A stretch of 64,000 nucleotides of DNA from CAVSWT01 sp963775245 (GCA_963775245.1 CAVZID010000040.1:248001-312000); one strand, 5' to 3'; positions 19,293 through 28,732 are shown, numbered from the stretch's first letter. The notes: generated from the sequence alone by a model not told the origin. Translations and numbers: made by a program.

Positions 19293-20645
19293 ATGGAATT
19301 TCTATATCTATTAGTTGGCTTAGTGGTTGGTTTTTTAATTGCGTGGTTTTATTTTAAATCAAGAAGTCAATCTGCAGGGATTACCAAATTAGAAGCTGAT
19401 GAATTAAAAATTAAAATTGATTCTCTTTCTATTGAAAAGGGGAAGGTTGAAGAGCGATACAATAGTTTAGATGAAAATTATAAATCGACTACAAATGAAT
19501 TGAATAAAGAGAGAGAAAAGGTAATAGAGCAGACTAAAGAACTTTCCACATTGACAGCAGATTATAAAAACCTCCAGGAAAAATTATCAGAACAAAAAGG
19601 TGAATTAGAAAATATTCAAGAAAAATTCACAAAAGAATTCGAAAATCTTGCAAACAAAATATTTGAAGAAAAGGGGAATAAATTCACAGAACAAAACAAA
19701 GAAAAACTAGGTGAAATATTAAATCCTCTAAAAGAAAAAATTGCTGATTTTGAAAAGAAAGTTGAAGAGAGTAATAAAGAAAGTATAAAAGGGCATGCTT
19801 CGCTAAAAGAACAGTTACAAATGCTGAAAGATATGAATCAGCAAATTACACAAGAAGCAAAAAATTTAACTCAAGCATTAAAAGGGCAAACGAAAACACA
19901 AGGAAATTGGGGAGAATTTATTCTTGAAAGTATTCTTGAAAAATCCGGATTAGTAAAGAATAGAGAATACGTTATACAAGAAAGTTTAACAACAGAATCC
20001 GGTAAAAGATTTCAGCCAGACGTTATTATTAAACTGCCGGAAAATAAAAGCATTGTTATAGATTCAAAAGTATCTTTAGTTGCTTATGAAAAATTTGTTT
20101 CTGAAGAAAATGAGAAAGAAAAACAATTAGCTTTGCGAGAACATATTAATTCAATTCGCGGTCATATAAAAAATCTTAGCAGTAAGAATTATCAGAATCT
20201 TTATCAATTAGATAGTCTGGATTTTGTTTTAATGTTTATGCCTATCGAACCGGCTTTCGCACTTGCAGTTCAAACGGATGCTTCGCTTTTTAATGATGCA
20301 TTTGAAATGAATATTGTGATTGTAAGTCCAACCACTTTGCTTGCAACCTTAAGAACAATTACTAGTATTTGGAGACAGGAAAATCAAAATAAAAATGCTA
20401 TGGAAATTGCAAGGCAAAGCGGTGCACTTTATGATAAGTTTGTGGGTTTTACAGAGGACTTGATTAATGTTGGTAAAAAAATGGATGAAGCTAAAAATAA
20501 TTACTCATCCGCCATGAGAAAATTAACTGACGGAAGAGGAAACCTGGTTAGAAGTGTGGAAAAAATAAAAGAACTCGGAGCTAAGACAGCAAAACAATTG
20601 CCTAACTCATTATTGGATAGAGCAGATGAAAATGATGAAGAATAA
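19293..20645 (+). CDS. rmuC: DNA recombination protein RmuC
   Basis: One N-terminal membrane helix (FLYLLVGLVVGFLIAWFYF) is followed by a long coiled coil (~30-170, Glu/Lys-rich heptads). The RmuC nuclease-like domain then begins near 'QGNWGEFILESILEKSGLVK' and continues 'GKRFQPDVIIKLPENKSIVI' 'DSKVSLVAYEKF'. The D...E/DxK arrangement (PDVII...IDSK) is of PD-(D/E)XK type. RmuC limits inversions between short inverted repeats and has been linked to anti-phage and recombination functions. The 450 residues match the family. It sits between the BNR protein and an ABC transporter operon without overlap. Confidence 0.95.
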   Translation: MEFLYLLVGLVVGFLIAWFYFKSRSQSAGITKLEADELKIKIDSLSIEKGKVEERYNSLDENYKSTTNELNKEREKVIEQTKELSTLTADYKNLQEKLSEQKGELENIQEKFTKEFENLANKIFEEKGNKFTEQNKEKLGEILNPLKEKIADFEKKVEESNKESIKGHASLKEQLQMLKDMNQQITQEAKNLTQALKGQTKTQGNWGEFILESILEKSGLVKNREYVIQESLTTESGKRFQPDVIIKLPENKSIVIDSKVSLVAYEKFVSEENEKEKQLALREHINSIRGHIKNLSSKNYQNLYQLDSLDFVLMFMPIEPAFALAVQTDASLFNDAFEMNIVIVSPTTLLATLRTITSIWRQENQNKNAMEIARQSGALYDKFVGFTEDLINVGKKMDEAKNNYSSAMRKLTDGRGNLVRSVEKIKELGAKTAKQLPNSLLDRADENDEE

Positions 20646-20687
20646 ATTATTTAATATTTGAATTGGTATTCAATAAAAAGGGAAACC

Positions 20688-21608
20688 TTGACTGAGGAAA
20701 AAATAATAGAGATAAAAAATCTCACTAAAAATTTTAAAGAATTAAGAGCAGTAAATAATCTAAGCCTAAATGTTTTTAGGGGAGATGTATTTGGCTTTTT
20801 AGGCCCAAACGGGGCAGGGAAGAGTACCACGATTAGGATGCTTCTTTCACTTATCTCTCCTTCATCCGGCGATATAAAAATATTTGATAAATCTCTCAAC
20901 AAAAATAGAATTGAAATTCTAAAAAAAATCGGAGCTATTGTAGAGAAGCCGGATTTTTATGGTTACATGTCTGCTTATAAAAATCTTGAAATTTTAGGAA
21001 AACTTTCATTCACAGATGTTTCCCGAAAAAAACTGATGGAAACACTTGAACTTGTCGGACTTGAAAAACGATATAAGAGCAAAGTAAAAACTTTTTCTCA
21101 TGGAATGAAACAAAGGTTAGGGCTGGCTCAAGCACTTCTGCACGATCCTGAATTAATTATTCTTGATGAGCCTACCACAGGCCTTGATCCTCAAGGCATG
21201 AAAGAAATACGTGAACTGATTCTTTATTTAAGTAAAGAAAAGAATAAAACCATTTTTCTTTCATCTCATATTCTCTCTGAAGTTGAATTAGTAGCTAACA
21301 GAATGATAATAATTAGCAAAGGTACAACGCAGGTAGAAGGAAATGTTAGTGATTTGTTAAATGCAAATAAATTGAAAGTTACATTTGAAGTTGATGATCC
21401 TCAGAAAGCAGCAAGTCTAATTTCAGAGAGTAAATGGGGAAATAAGTTAGAATCAACAGCCAATAAAAATTTAATATTTATGCTTCAGCCGGAAGAGATA
21501 GCACAGCTAAATAAATTGTTCGTTGAAAATAATATTTTAGTTAGTGCAGTAATTCCATTGCGTTCTCTAGAAGAATATTTCCTCCAAATTACTGAGAAGG
21601 AAAGTTGA
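20688..21608 (+). CDS. ABC transporter ATP-binding protein (ABC-2 type)
   Basis: The ATPase subunit of a CcmA/NatA-like exporter. Walker A GPNGAGKS, Q-loop region, signature SHGMKQRLGLAQAL (variant of LSGGQ, common in this group), Walker B 'LIILDEPTTGLDP' and switch His in 'FLSSHIL' are all present. I prefer TTG 20688 as start because AAGGGA is 4-5 bases upstream and the family core begins at once (EEKIIEIKNLTKNF); an in-frame TTG at 20658 lacks a ribosome site. The stop overlaps the permease ATG (TGATG), so it is translationally coupled to the permease gene. Confidence 0.94.
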   Translation: MTEEKIIEIKNLTKNFKELRAVNNLSLNVFRGDVFGFLGPNGAGKSTTIRMLLSLISPSSGDIKIFDKSLNKNRIEILKKIGAIVEKPDFYGYMSAYKNLEILGKLSFTDVSRKKLMETLELVGLEKRYKSKVKTFSHGMKQRLGLAQALLHDPELIILDEPTTGLDPQGMKEIRELILYLSKEKNKTIFLSSHILSEVELVANRMIIISKGTTQVEGNVSDLLNANKLKVTFEVDDPQKAASLISESKWGNKLESTANKNLIFMLQPEEIAQLNKLFVENNILVSAVIPLRSLEEYFLQITEKES

Positions 21609-22447
21609 TGGCTACTTTGGTGCGAATAGAGTTGTATAAAATTTTTAAAAAATGGCGGACATATATTGGTTTCATTGCAATTGCTGTACTTGTTCCGATT
21701 ATTGAAGTGGCAATGCTTATAGAAGGAGCGCGTTCATTAGATTTTATGACACGCAATCTCCAGCAGTCATTTGTATTTGTTGGTAATTTATTAAACGGAT
21801 ATTTAGTTTCTTATCTTATACTTAATGCCTTAACAATTCATATCCCTTTCCTAATTGCATTAGTAGCTGGGGATTTATTGGCAGGAGAAGCAACAGCCGG
21901 GACTTACCGAATGCTTGTAACAAGGCCCATTTCAAGATTTAAAATAGTGACTTCAAAATTTATTGCTGGAGCAATTTATACCAACTTACTGGTTTTATGG
22001 CTGGCTATTTTTAGTCTGGTTTTAGGTTTCATTATGTTCGGAATTGGAGAATTAATTGTAATTAAGAGCAGCACAATAATTATATTTTCAAGAGACGATG
22101 TATTTTGGAGATTTATATTAGGATACGGGTTTGCTGCTTTAAGCATGATGGTTGTAACTTCATTAGCTTTTCTCTTTTCTTCTTTAGTTGAAAACGCAAT
22201 AGGGCCGATTGTAACGACAATGGCAATTATAATTGTGTTCATAATAATATCAGCAATCAATATTAATTTTTTCCAAAATATAAAACCATATTTGTTCACA
22301 ACATACATGCAGTCATGGCGTTTGTTTTTTGATAAACCTGTAGACTTTTCCGAAATTATTAAATCTGTTTTGATTTTGAGTGGACACATAATTGTATTTT
22401 TTAGTGCGGCATTATTTATCTTCAAAAGAAAAGATATTCTTACATGA
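21608..22447 (+). CDS. ABC-2 type transporter permease
   Basis: An integral membrane protein with six hydrophobic helices; the long first one lies around 20-40 and others near 70-95, 105-145, 170-200, 205-225 and 250-272. The motif 'GEATAGTYRMLVTRPISRFK' after helix 2 is the conserved cytoplasmic coupling region of ABC-2 permeases. Start ATG 21608 overlaps the ATPase stop by one base, and its own stop overlaps the next start (ATGA). The substrate cannot be read from the sequence. Confidence 0.92.
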   Translation: MATLVRIELYKIFKKWRTYIGFIAIAVLVPIIEVAMLIEGARSLDFMTRNLQQSFVFVGNLLNGYLVSYLILNALTIHIPFLIALVAGDLLAGEATAGTYRMLVTRPISRFKIVTSKFIAGAIYTNLLVLWLAIFSLVLGFIMFGIGELIVIKSSTIIIFSRDDVFWRFILGYGFAALSMMVVTSLAFLFSSLVENAIGPIVTTMAIIIVFIIISAININFFQNIKPYLFTTYMQSWRLFFDKPVDFSEIIKSVLILSGHIIVFFSAALFIFKRKDILT

Positions 22448-23169
22448 GAAATAAAATGAAGAATAAGTCAATTAAAATATTTGAGATTATCTTTTTTGTA
22501 ATTGCTGCTATTATATTAACAAATGCACAAACGAACAACCCGAATCAAATTTTAGATAATGTTAAAAAAGAATTTAGTTCGATTAAGGACTACGAAGTAA
22601 ATGTTAATATTAAAGTTGATGTAGAATTTCTGAAAGTGCCGGAAACAAAGGCAAAAATTTATTTCAAGCAGCCGGATAAAATTCATTTTGAATCGGATAG
22701 ATTTGCTTTGCTTCCCAAAGAGGGTTTGGATATTTCTCCTATTGGTTTATTAAAAGAAAAATATTCAGCGTTCTATTTAAAAGAAGATACAGTCGATGGA
22801 ATTAAAACTTCAGTTATTAAGGTCATACCTTTAGACGAACACAGCGAAATTATATTAACTACATTATGGATTGATCAATCAAAAAACATAATTAGAAAAG
22901 CAGAATCCACAACAAAGATCAACGGTACTTTTACAATTGATTTGAAATATAATAATCAATTTGCATATCCTTTGCCTACGCAAATGATTTTTTCTTTTAA
23001 TGTAGATAGAATGAATATCCCGCGTGGAATAAGCGGCGAGATTGACAGCGACAGCAATAAAGATAAGAAACCTAAAAACACAACAGGAAGAGTATTTATT
23101 AAATATTCTGATTATAAAGTTAACGAAGGAATTCCGGATAAAATTTTTGAAGAGAAAAAGAAAAAATAA
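22444..23169 (+). CDS. LolA-like outer-membrane lipoprotein-sorting/secreted protein
   Basis: 241 residues with an N-terminal signal (IFEIIFFVIAAIILTNAQ). The mature part follows the LolA/LolB-like fold seen in 'outer membrane lipoprotein-sorting' proteins: 'VKKEFSSIKDYEVNVNIKVD', 'KIYFKQPDKIHFES' and 'LWIDQSKNIIRKAESTTKINGTF'. It would lie in the periplasm and bind a hydrophobic ligand. Its start overlaps the permease stop by 4 bases (ATGA), so it probably serves the same export process. Not canonical LolA; the ligand is unknown. Confidence 0.75.
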   Translation: MRNKMKNKSIKIFEIIFFVIAAIILTNAQTNNPNQILDNVKKEFSSIKDYEVNVNIKVDVEFLKVPETKAKIYFKQPDKIHFESDRFALLPKEGLDISPIGLLKEKYSAFYLKEDTVDGIKTSVIKVIPLDEHSEIILTTLWIDQSKNIIRKAESTTKINGTFTIDLKYNNQFAYPLPTQMIFSFNVDRMNIPRGISGEIDSDSNKDKKPKNTTGRVFIKYSDYKVNEGIPDKIFEEKKKK

Positions 23170-23197
23170 ACCTGGTTACTTAAAGAGACCGGGTTTA
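23167..23197 (+). terminator. Hairpin after ABC/LolA-like operon
   Basis: TAAACCTGGTT pairs with GACCGGGTTTA (one mismatch/wobble, about 10-nt loop) directly at the stop codon. The T-run is weak, so it may work in both directions with the convergent OmpA gene. Confidence 0.6.
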
Positions 23198-23226
23198 TAT
23201 CAAACTTAATAATTTTTTAGTATTAT

Positions 23227-24969
23227 TTATTGAACTCTTTTAATCTCGATCCGTCTGTTTTTTGATCTGCCGTAAGGTTTATCATTGTTTTCAATTGGAT
23301 TACTATCTCCCATTCCAACAGCTTCAAATTGAGTGAAGGGTAATCCCTTTGATACAAAATAATTTAAGACAGCTTTTGCACGTCCAGTTGATAAAGTTTT
23401 AATTCTATATTCAGAACCTTGGTTATCCATGTAACCTTCAATGCGCCATTTTGTTTTAGGATATTTTCTGATTATCTCGGCAATTCTATCCAGCTCTTTA
23501 TAACCGCTTGGTTTTATTTGTGATTCTTCATCTTCAAATGTCAGTACGCCATATAATAAAAACTTGTTCGGTAAATCTTTTAATGAAGGTGTAGCATTAG
23601 AAGTTTCATTTGTTTTTGAAGTAGTCGTGTTTGTCTTAATATCCGGTATTTTAACTGGAGGAACTTTTACTTTAGGTAATTTGGTAGTTGTATTTGAAGT
23701 AGTCTTGCTTTTAACTCTATCTTTAGGAGCAACATCTGGGCAGCCGTCATCATCCATATATCCATTAAAAGTTTCCGGTTCGTTGGGACATTTATCTAAT
23801 GAATCAGGAATTCCATCATTGTCATTATCATAGTCCGGGCATCCATCCTGATCCTGAAATCCATCAAAGTCTTCAGGTTCATTCGGACATTTATCAAACT
23901 TATCTAATATACCATCTCTATCATTATCAGGGTCCGGGCAGCCGTCGTCATCCTGGAACCCGTCAAAATCTTCGGGAGCGTTCGGGCATTTATCATTTAC
24001 ATCAAGTATCCCATCTTGATCGTTATCTACATCAGGGCAGCCGTCATCATCCTGAAATCCATCAAGATCTTCAGGGACATTCGGGCACTTATCATTTACA
24101 TCTAATATTCCATCATGATCATTATCCGGATCAGGACAGCCGTCATCATCCTGGAATCCATCAAGATCTTCAGGAACATTTGGGCATTTATCATTTACAT
24201 CAAGAATTCCATCATGATCATTATCGGGATCCGGGCATCCATCATCATCCTGGAATCCGTCAAAGTCTTCAGGTTCATTTGGGCATTTATCTTTTGAATC
24301 TTCAATTCCATCTCCATCAGAATCATGTTTCCCAAATAAAGCAATAGATACTCCTAAAGAAGCTGTTAAATAACCGTCGTTACTGTTTCCTAATGCTATG
24401 TCATCTAAATAATCTGTTGGAGTTAAATGGTAAGCTACGCTTGCGTTAAGATTTATGTTATCCTGCAAATTTACACGAAATCCTACTTCACCATCCAATT
24501 CAAAAGTATTTTGAGTGTATAGTTTTTTTTGAGCATTGGGAGCAGTCTTTCCTAATTCATCTCTTGGATAAAATAAAAGAAACGCAGGGCCCCCATATAT
24601 ATAAGGAAAAAATCTATCTTCAACAGAATATGCATATGAAGCACCGGCTCCTAAAGAATACATGTCGGTTTTAAATTTCTTCAAACTCTTATTATCATCG
24701 GTTGCAGTGATGTTGAAAACCGAGCCGTAAAATCTAACCCCAAATATGCTTCTTGTTGTAGTAGGGAAAAAATATTCGACCAGCCCTCTTGCTCCATAGC
24801 CTGTTCCGGAACTTACATAGTCGGTTTGTGCATTCGAAGCCAAAGCTTCAAGAGATAAAACCATTGTCCCCGAATAAGGATGTGTTTTAATCTGAGCAAA
24901 AGAAAAAGAATATAAGAAGAAAAACAAAAAAATCGTTAAAGCGAATTTATGATTTAAGTTTTTTATCAA
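23227..24969 (-). CDS. OmpA-family outer membrane protein with thrombospondin type 3 repeats
   Basis: A signal peptide (to SFAQ, ~26) precedes a ~180-residue outer-membrane beta-barrel. Six tandem 33-residue calcium-binding thrombospondin type 3 units (D-x-D-x-DG-I-x-D...DKCPN-x-P-E) follow, then a Thr/Lys-rich linker and an OmpA peptidoglycan-binding domain ending 'YGRSKNRRIEIKRVQ', with 'IEGYMDNQGSEYRIKTLSTG' and 'NYFVSKGL' as core motifs. It anchors the outer membrane to peptidoglycan. The start is TTG; no in-frame ATG is found upstream near the signal sequence. Transcribed alone, convergent with the ABC operon. Confidence 0.93.
   Translation of the reverse strand: MIKNLNHKFALTIFLFFFLYSFSFAQIKTHPYSGTMVLSLEALASNAQTDYVSSGTGYGARGLVEYFFPTTTRSIFGVRFYGSVFNITATDDNKSLKKFKTDMYSLGAGASYAYSVEDRFFPYIYGGPAFLLFYPRDELGKTAPNAQKKLYTQNTFELDGEVGFRVNLQDNINLNASVAYHLTPTDYLDDIALGNSNDGYLTASLGVSIALFGKHDSDGDGIEDSKDKCPNEPEDFDGFQDDDGCPDPDNDHDGILDVNDKCPNVPEDLDGFQDDDGCPDPDNDHDGILDVNDKCPNVPEDLDGFQDDDGCPDVDNDQDGILDVNDKCPNAPEDFDGFQDDDGCPDPDNDRDGILDKFDKCPNEPEDFDGFQDQDGCPDYDNDNDGIPDSLDKCPNEPETFNGYMDDDGCPDVAPKDRVKSKTTSNTTTKLPKVKVPPVKIPDIKTNTTTSKTNETSNATPSLKDLPNKFLLYGVLTFEDEESQIKPSGYKELDRIAEIIRKYPKTKWRIEGYMDNQGSEYRIKTLSTGRAKAVLNYFVSKGLPFTQFEAVGMGDSNPIENNDKPYGRSKNRRIEIKRVQ
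23734..24324 (-). repeat. Six tandem 99-bp units encoding TSP3 calcium-binding repeats
   Basis: Each 33-residue unit carries DNDHDGILDVNDKCPN, then P-E-D-(F/L)-DGFQDDDGCPD. The second and third units are identical at the protein level and nearly so in DNA, which points to recent unequal crossing-over or gene conversion. The antisense strand is open through the repeat only because of its composition. Confidence 0.9.
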
Positions 24970-25080
24970 GATGAAAAATGTTCTGATATTTCTAAATATT
25001 TTTGCAATAACGTTCTAAAATACGAAAAGTTCAAAAATAAAGATAATTAATAATTTATGCCTACAATAAAAATCTTCAAA

Positions 25081-25671
25081 CTAAATGCCAGAAGATTTAA
25101 CTAAAAATTCTCGAAAATTATCAGAATCGTATTTTGCCATACCGGTTTCTTTTGCAATTATTTTCCCCTGACGAGATATTACAAAGGTTGTAGGAATTGT
25201 ATTTGTTGAAAATGCCGCAGGAATTCGATCTGCTAAAAAAAAGAATGGAAGATTAAAATTTTTATCTTTTACAAATTGTTTTGCTTTAGATTTGTCATCA
25301 TCGAGCGAAATTAAAACGAAAACTATATTTGAATCTTTCTTTACTTCATTATAAAGATCTTGAATGGTCGGCATCTCTGCTCTACAAGGAGGACACCACG
25401 AAGCCCATAGATTTAAGAAAATTGTTTTGCCTCTCAATTTACCAAAATAAAATTCTTTATCGTCAAAGGAGTTTAATATAAAATTATAGTCTGCATCAAA
25501 TTGCTCATCTTTTGAAAGTATATCCGGTTTCATTAAGCCGGTGCTTAAAACAATTCTTTGAACACTGCCAATAACTTCAGTATAAAGCCCGGTTAAATAT
25601 AAGAAAGCAGCTATTCCTAATATGATTCCCCATTCAATAAGATTTCTTTTTAGTGATTTATTTTTTTTCAT
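25081..25671 (-). CDS. TlpA/ResA-like membrane-anchored thiol-disulfide protein
   Basis: 196 residues with an N-terminal membrane anchor (IEWGIILGIAAFLYLTGLYT), a short extracytoplasmic linker, and a thioredoxin domain with active site WASWCPPC, 'LISLDDDKSKAKQFVKDKNF' and cis-Pro loop 'TNTIPTTFVISRQGK'. It would reduce or oxidise substrates in the periplasm, as in cytochrome c maturation. No ccs genes are adjacent. Not related by operon to the larger TlpA lipoprotein at 9-10.6 kb. Confidence 0.92.
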   Translation of the reverse strand: MKKNKSLKRNLIEWGIILGIAAFLYLTGLYTEVIGSVQRIVLSTGLMKPDILSKDEQFDADYNFILNSFDDKEFYFGKLRGKTIFLNLWASWCPPCRAEMPTIQDLYNEVKKDSNIVFVLISLDDDKSKAKQFVKDKNFNLPFFFLADRIPAAFSTNTIPTTFVISRQGKIIAKETGMAKYDSDNFREFLVKSSGI

Positions 25672-25757
25672 CTAAGCTAAAAATTATTTTTCAGTTCACG
25701 TGAGATGAAAAAATACTTCAGTGGATTCAAATTCTTATTAAAATGAATTTAATAAGA

Positions 25758-26252
25758 TTAATATTTCCAATCACCTAATAACTTTCTTACAGTAATAATT
25801 TGGCCTAAATGATAAGAATTATGATCTGCATTTAGCAGTATTTCTCTCAAATAAGTGTGGGATTGTGTATGAGGAATAATTGAAGTTAAATCTATAGATT
25901 CATCTTTAATGATTTGAATTAACTCTTCCTGGTCTGAAAAAATTTTATTGATAGAAGCCATCCATGTTTCATCTGGAATAATATCGGATTTTTCCGGCCA
26001 ATATTCTTGCGGCCAATTTGGCGAAACCCATTTAGGGTCAACCATATATTTTAAAATATCTTCTTGCGAAATTCTTATATGCTCAACTTCTTCCCAAACA
26101 GAATGAACATTTTTTGAAGGCTGCTTATTTCTATTTTCTTTTTTTAATCCAGCTAAAGCTCCTTCAAGATTAATATGAGCTTGTTCGGCGGTGATTAAAG
26201 TGATTAAATGATTACGAAGTACGGAATCTGCGGATTCTTGTTTTTGTTTCAA
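25758..26252 (-). CDS. DinB-family metal-binding four-helix protein
   Basis: 164 residues with the DinB_2 pattern of three metal-ligand histidines: His in 'VWEEVEHIRISQ' (helix 2), and 'LLNADHNSYHLGQIITVRKL' near the C-terminus. This is the usual H...HxxxH layout of the DinB/YfiT family, whose members include thiol transferases and stress proteins of mostly unknown substrate. Stand-alone gene. Confidence 0.85.
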   Translation of the reverse strand: MKQKQESADSVLRNHLITLITAEQAHINLEGALAGLKKENRNKQPSKNVHSVWEEVEHIRISQEDILKYMVDPKWVSPNWPQEYWPEKSDIIPDETWMASINKIFSDQEELIQIIKDESIDLTSIIPHTQSHTYLREILLNADHNSYHLGQIITVRKLLGDWKY

Positions 26253-26456
26253 ATTGCACTCTCTAAAATTAAAATTGAAGGTAGCTCAAACTAATTTTTA
26301 TAAAGGAGAAATGCAATTTCGGATATAGGATTTGTGATTTTTATTTTAACAAAATTTCATTTTTAGGAGTTGAGAAATTTGAATATCAAATATTAATGAA
26401 TAAGAATTCATTCTCCAAAATCTTTATCTGATAAGATCATATTTTTGTTAAAGAAA

Positions 26457-27248
26457 TTATTGGAAACTACTGTATTGGTTTAAACCTTTTAAATAATTCT
26501 CTTCCAGTCTTCTTTGAAGGCGAAGGACTGAAAAATTACCACGGCTTAGTTGAACTTCATTGTTATCAAAATATAAAACATGGTTTATGCATGAATCCAA
26601 AAATGTTTGATCCTGTGAAGATAAAATAAATCCACGTGAAGTTGAAGAGAGATATTTAATTAGTAAATTTTTGCTTTTAAAATCTAAATATTCAGTTGGA
26701 TCATTTAGCACAGGAATGGTATCCTTCTTTAAAAACATTGGTATTATAAGCATTAGTGTTTTTTCGCTCTTCGTCAAATGCTTAAAGTTTTTATAGAGTA
26801 TTTCTTTTTTCAAGCCTAATTTTAAAACTTCTTCGATTATATTTTCTTCAATTGTGTAGCCGTCTGCTTCTTCATATTTGAAAACTAGCTCAAAGTATCT
26901 TCTGCGTCTTGATTCATCATTATCAGCAATGATATCCTTCATTTCTCTTTTCCAATCGTCGAAAGGAGCAATTAGATTTTTGATTAAATCAATAGTCTGT
27001 ACATTTCCATCAGAAGGGAAGTGAGGGAAATAAGAAATATTTTCACAATAAGTAATGCTGCCTTTAATTGGCTCGACTTCTTTATTTAATAATTTTAAGA
27101 ATTCTGTACGAAGTGATTTTGAGCCGCCTGTAACTCCAGTCTTCCAGTTTGAAGAAACTGTAAGTGAAATGTTTTCGAATATTTTGCCTTGTTGAGATTC
27201 TGGAGAGTTGTAATTAAAACTAATGTCCTTAAAAATAATACAAGCCAT
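26457..27248 (-). CDS. Degenerate single-domain ABC-F-like protein, probably without ATPase activity
   Basis: 263 residues covering one ABC nucleotide-binding domain. The fold is recognisable from the N-terminal 'IIFKDISFNYNSPE', the C-terminal 'GFILSSQDQTFLDSCINHV' (ABC-F: VSHDRxFLDxxxxxI) and the 'RGNFSVLRLQRRLEENYLK' tail typical of ABC-F. Key residues are lost. Walker A reads GGSKSLRTE (no GK[S/T]), the signature reads LTKSEKT instead of SGGE/Q, and Walker B ends LNDPTEYLD with Asn-Asp where Asp-Glu is required. So it is ABC-F-derived but unlikely to hydrolyse ATP. The second domain is missing. It may be a binding pseudoenzyme, or a gene in decay. Confidence 0.7.
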   Translation of the reverse strand: MACIIFKDISFNYNSPESQQGKIFENISLTVSSNWKTGVTGGSKSLRTEFLKLLNKEVEPIKGSITYCENISYFPHFPSDGNVQTIDLIKNLIAPFDDWKREMKDIIADNDESRRRRYFELVFKYEEADGYTIEENIIEEVLKLGLKKEILYKNFKHLTKSEKTLMLIIPMFLKKDTIPVLNDPTEYLDFKSKNLLIKYLSSTSRGFILSSQDQTFLDSCINHVLYFDNNEVQLSRGNFSVLRLQRRLEENYLKGLNQYSSFQ

Positions 27249-27334
27249 AGTTCAGAGTCCTTATCTTGTTAGCGGAAACATTATTTTTTAATCTTGACGA
27301 TTGAAAACTATTTTTTTAGTGGGGGAGTAACAAT

Positions 27335-27380
27335 AGAACAAATGCACTAATCTTTTTATTAATTAGTGCATTATTGTTCT
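27335..27380 (-). terminator. Hairpin downstream of fabF
   Basis: AGAACA-(A)-AATGCACTAAT pairs with ATTAGTGCATT-AT-TGTTCT, an 11-bp perfect core with a 10-nt loop and a 6-bp outer stem. It lies ~90 bases past the fabF stop. No good T-run follows, so termination is inferred from position and stability only. Confidence 0.5.
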
Positions 27381-27469
27381 GATTGTAGTTCAAATGTATT
27401 AAAACAATTTCTTTAGTGAGGTTAAAAGTCAAAATCACATTTCAATAAAAATATTTGAATGATACTTTT

Positions 27470-28732
27470 TTATTCATCAAACTTTTTGAAAATGACTGAT
27501 GTGTTATGTCCACCAAATCCAAATGCATTACTTAATGCTATATTAACATTTTTTTTCTGTGGTTTGTTGAAAGTATAATTTAAATCGCATTCCGGATCCG
27601 GATGTTCAAAATTAATTGTTGGGGGAATCATATCATTTTTAATTGCAAGTATTGAAGCAATTGCTTCAACAGCTCCTGCAGCACCAAGTAAATGTCCTGT
27701 CATGCTTTTAGTAGATGAAACATTCATACTATATGCTTGTTCTCCAAAAACTTTTTTAATAGCTTTTGTTTCGGCAATATCGCCTAAACCTGTAGAAGTG
27801 CCGTGCATATTTATATAATCAATATCTTCTGGTTTAATGCCGGAATTATTTAATGCCATTTCCATGGAAAGAATAGCACCGGTTCCTTCCGGATGAGGAG
27901 CTGTAATATGATATGCGTCAGCAGATAATCCCATTCCAATTACTTCCGCATAAATTTTTGCACCTCTATTTTTAGCATGTTCAAGTTCTTCAAGAATTAC
28001 TGTTCCGCCGCCTTCTCCCATTACAAATCCATCTCTCGTTGAATCAAAAGGACGGCTTGCTGTTTCCGGAGATTCATTTCTTGTGGATAAAGCTCTTGAA
28101 GCATTAAAACCGGCAACACCAATTTCATTAATCGAAGCTTCACTACCTCCTGAAATAATAACGTCAGAAAAGCCGTTTTTAATTAGCATATATGCATCAA
28201 TCATATTATTATTTGCAGTTGCACATGCAGAAACTATACAGTAATTCGGCCCGCGAAATCCATAGTTAATTGAGATATATCCAGCTGCCATATCTGGAAT
28301 TAGCATTGGAATAAAAAAAGGCGATACTCTTTTAGGCCCTTCTGTATGGTTAATAACTGATTGCCCATAAAAAGTCTGTATTCCACCTATGCCGCTTCCG
28401 AAAATCACACCTACTCTTGATTTTTCATATTCACTCATTTCAGATGGCTTTAAATCACTGTCTTCAATTGCTTGAGATGCAGCAGCCAGAGCATATTGAG
28501 CATAAGGGTCCAATCTTCTTACTGTTTTTTTATCAATGTATTTTGTGGGGTCAAAACCTTTTAATTGACATGCAAATTTGGTATCAAGTTTTGAAGTGTC
28601 GAAAGATGTAATTTCAGATGCGCCGCTTTTTCCTTCCATCATACTTTGCCAGAATTCATCAACTGTAAGTCCAATTGGAGTTACTGCACCCATACCTGTA
28701 ATGACAACTCTTTTACTTTCATTTTGACTCAT
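27470..28732 (-). CDS. fabF: 3-oxoacyl-[acyl-carrier-protein] synthase II
   Basis: The condensing enzyme of fatty acid elongation. The Cys-His-His catalytic triad is visible: the nucleophile Cys in 'VSACATANN', His in 'NMHGTSTGLGD' and His in 'KSMTGHLLGAAGAVEA'. N-terminal RVVITGMGAVTPIG and C-terminal 'LSNAFGFGGHNTSVIF' are standard for KAS II. 420 residues is normal. GAGG precedes the ATG. Unusually for fabF, no acpP or other fab gene is beside it. Confidence 0.97.
   Translation of the reverse strand: MSQNESKRVVITGMGAVTPIGLTVDEFWQSMMEGKSGASEITSFDTSKLDTKFACQLKGFDPTKYIDKKTVRRLDPYAQYALAAASQAIEDSDLKPSEMSEYEKSRVGVIFGSGIGGIQTFYGQSVINHTEGPKRVSPFFIPMLIPDMAAGYISINYGFRGPNYCIVSACATANNNMIDAYMLIKNGFSDVIISGGSEASINEIGVAGFNASRALSTRNESPETASRPFDSTRDGFVMGEGGGTVILEELEHAKNRGAKIYAEVIGMGLSADAYHITAPHPEGTGAILSMEMALNNSGIKPEDIDYINMHGTSTGLGDIAETKAIKKVFGEQAYSMNVSSTKSMTGHLLGAAGAVEAIASILAIKNDMIPPTINFEHPDPECDLNYTFNKPQKKNVNIALSNAFGFGGHNTSVIFKKFDE

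Noticed and set aside
23734..24324. CRISPR-like array
   Set aside because: The regular 99-bp repeats are coding TSP3 units with no spacers.
23564..24347. Plus-strand open frames opposite the OmpA TSP3 repeats (His/Gln/Pro-rich)
   Set aside because: They mirror the repeat composition of the minus-strand gene, lack ribosome sites and match no pattern; shadow frames.
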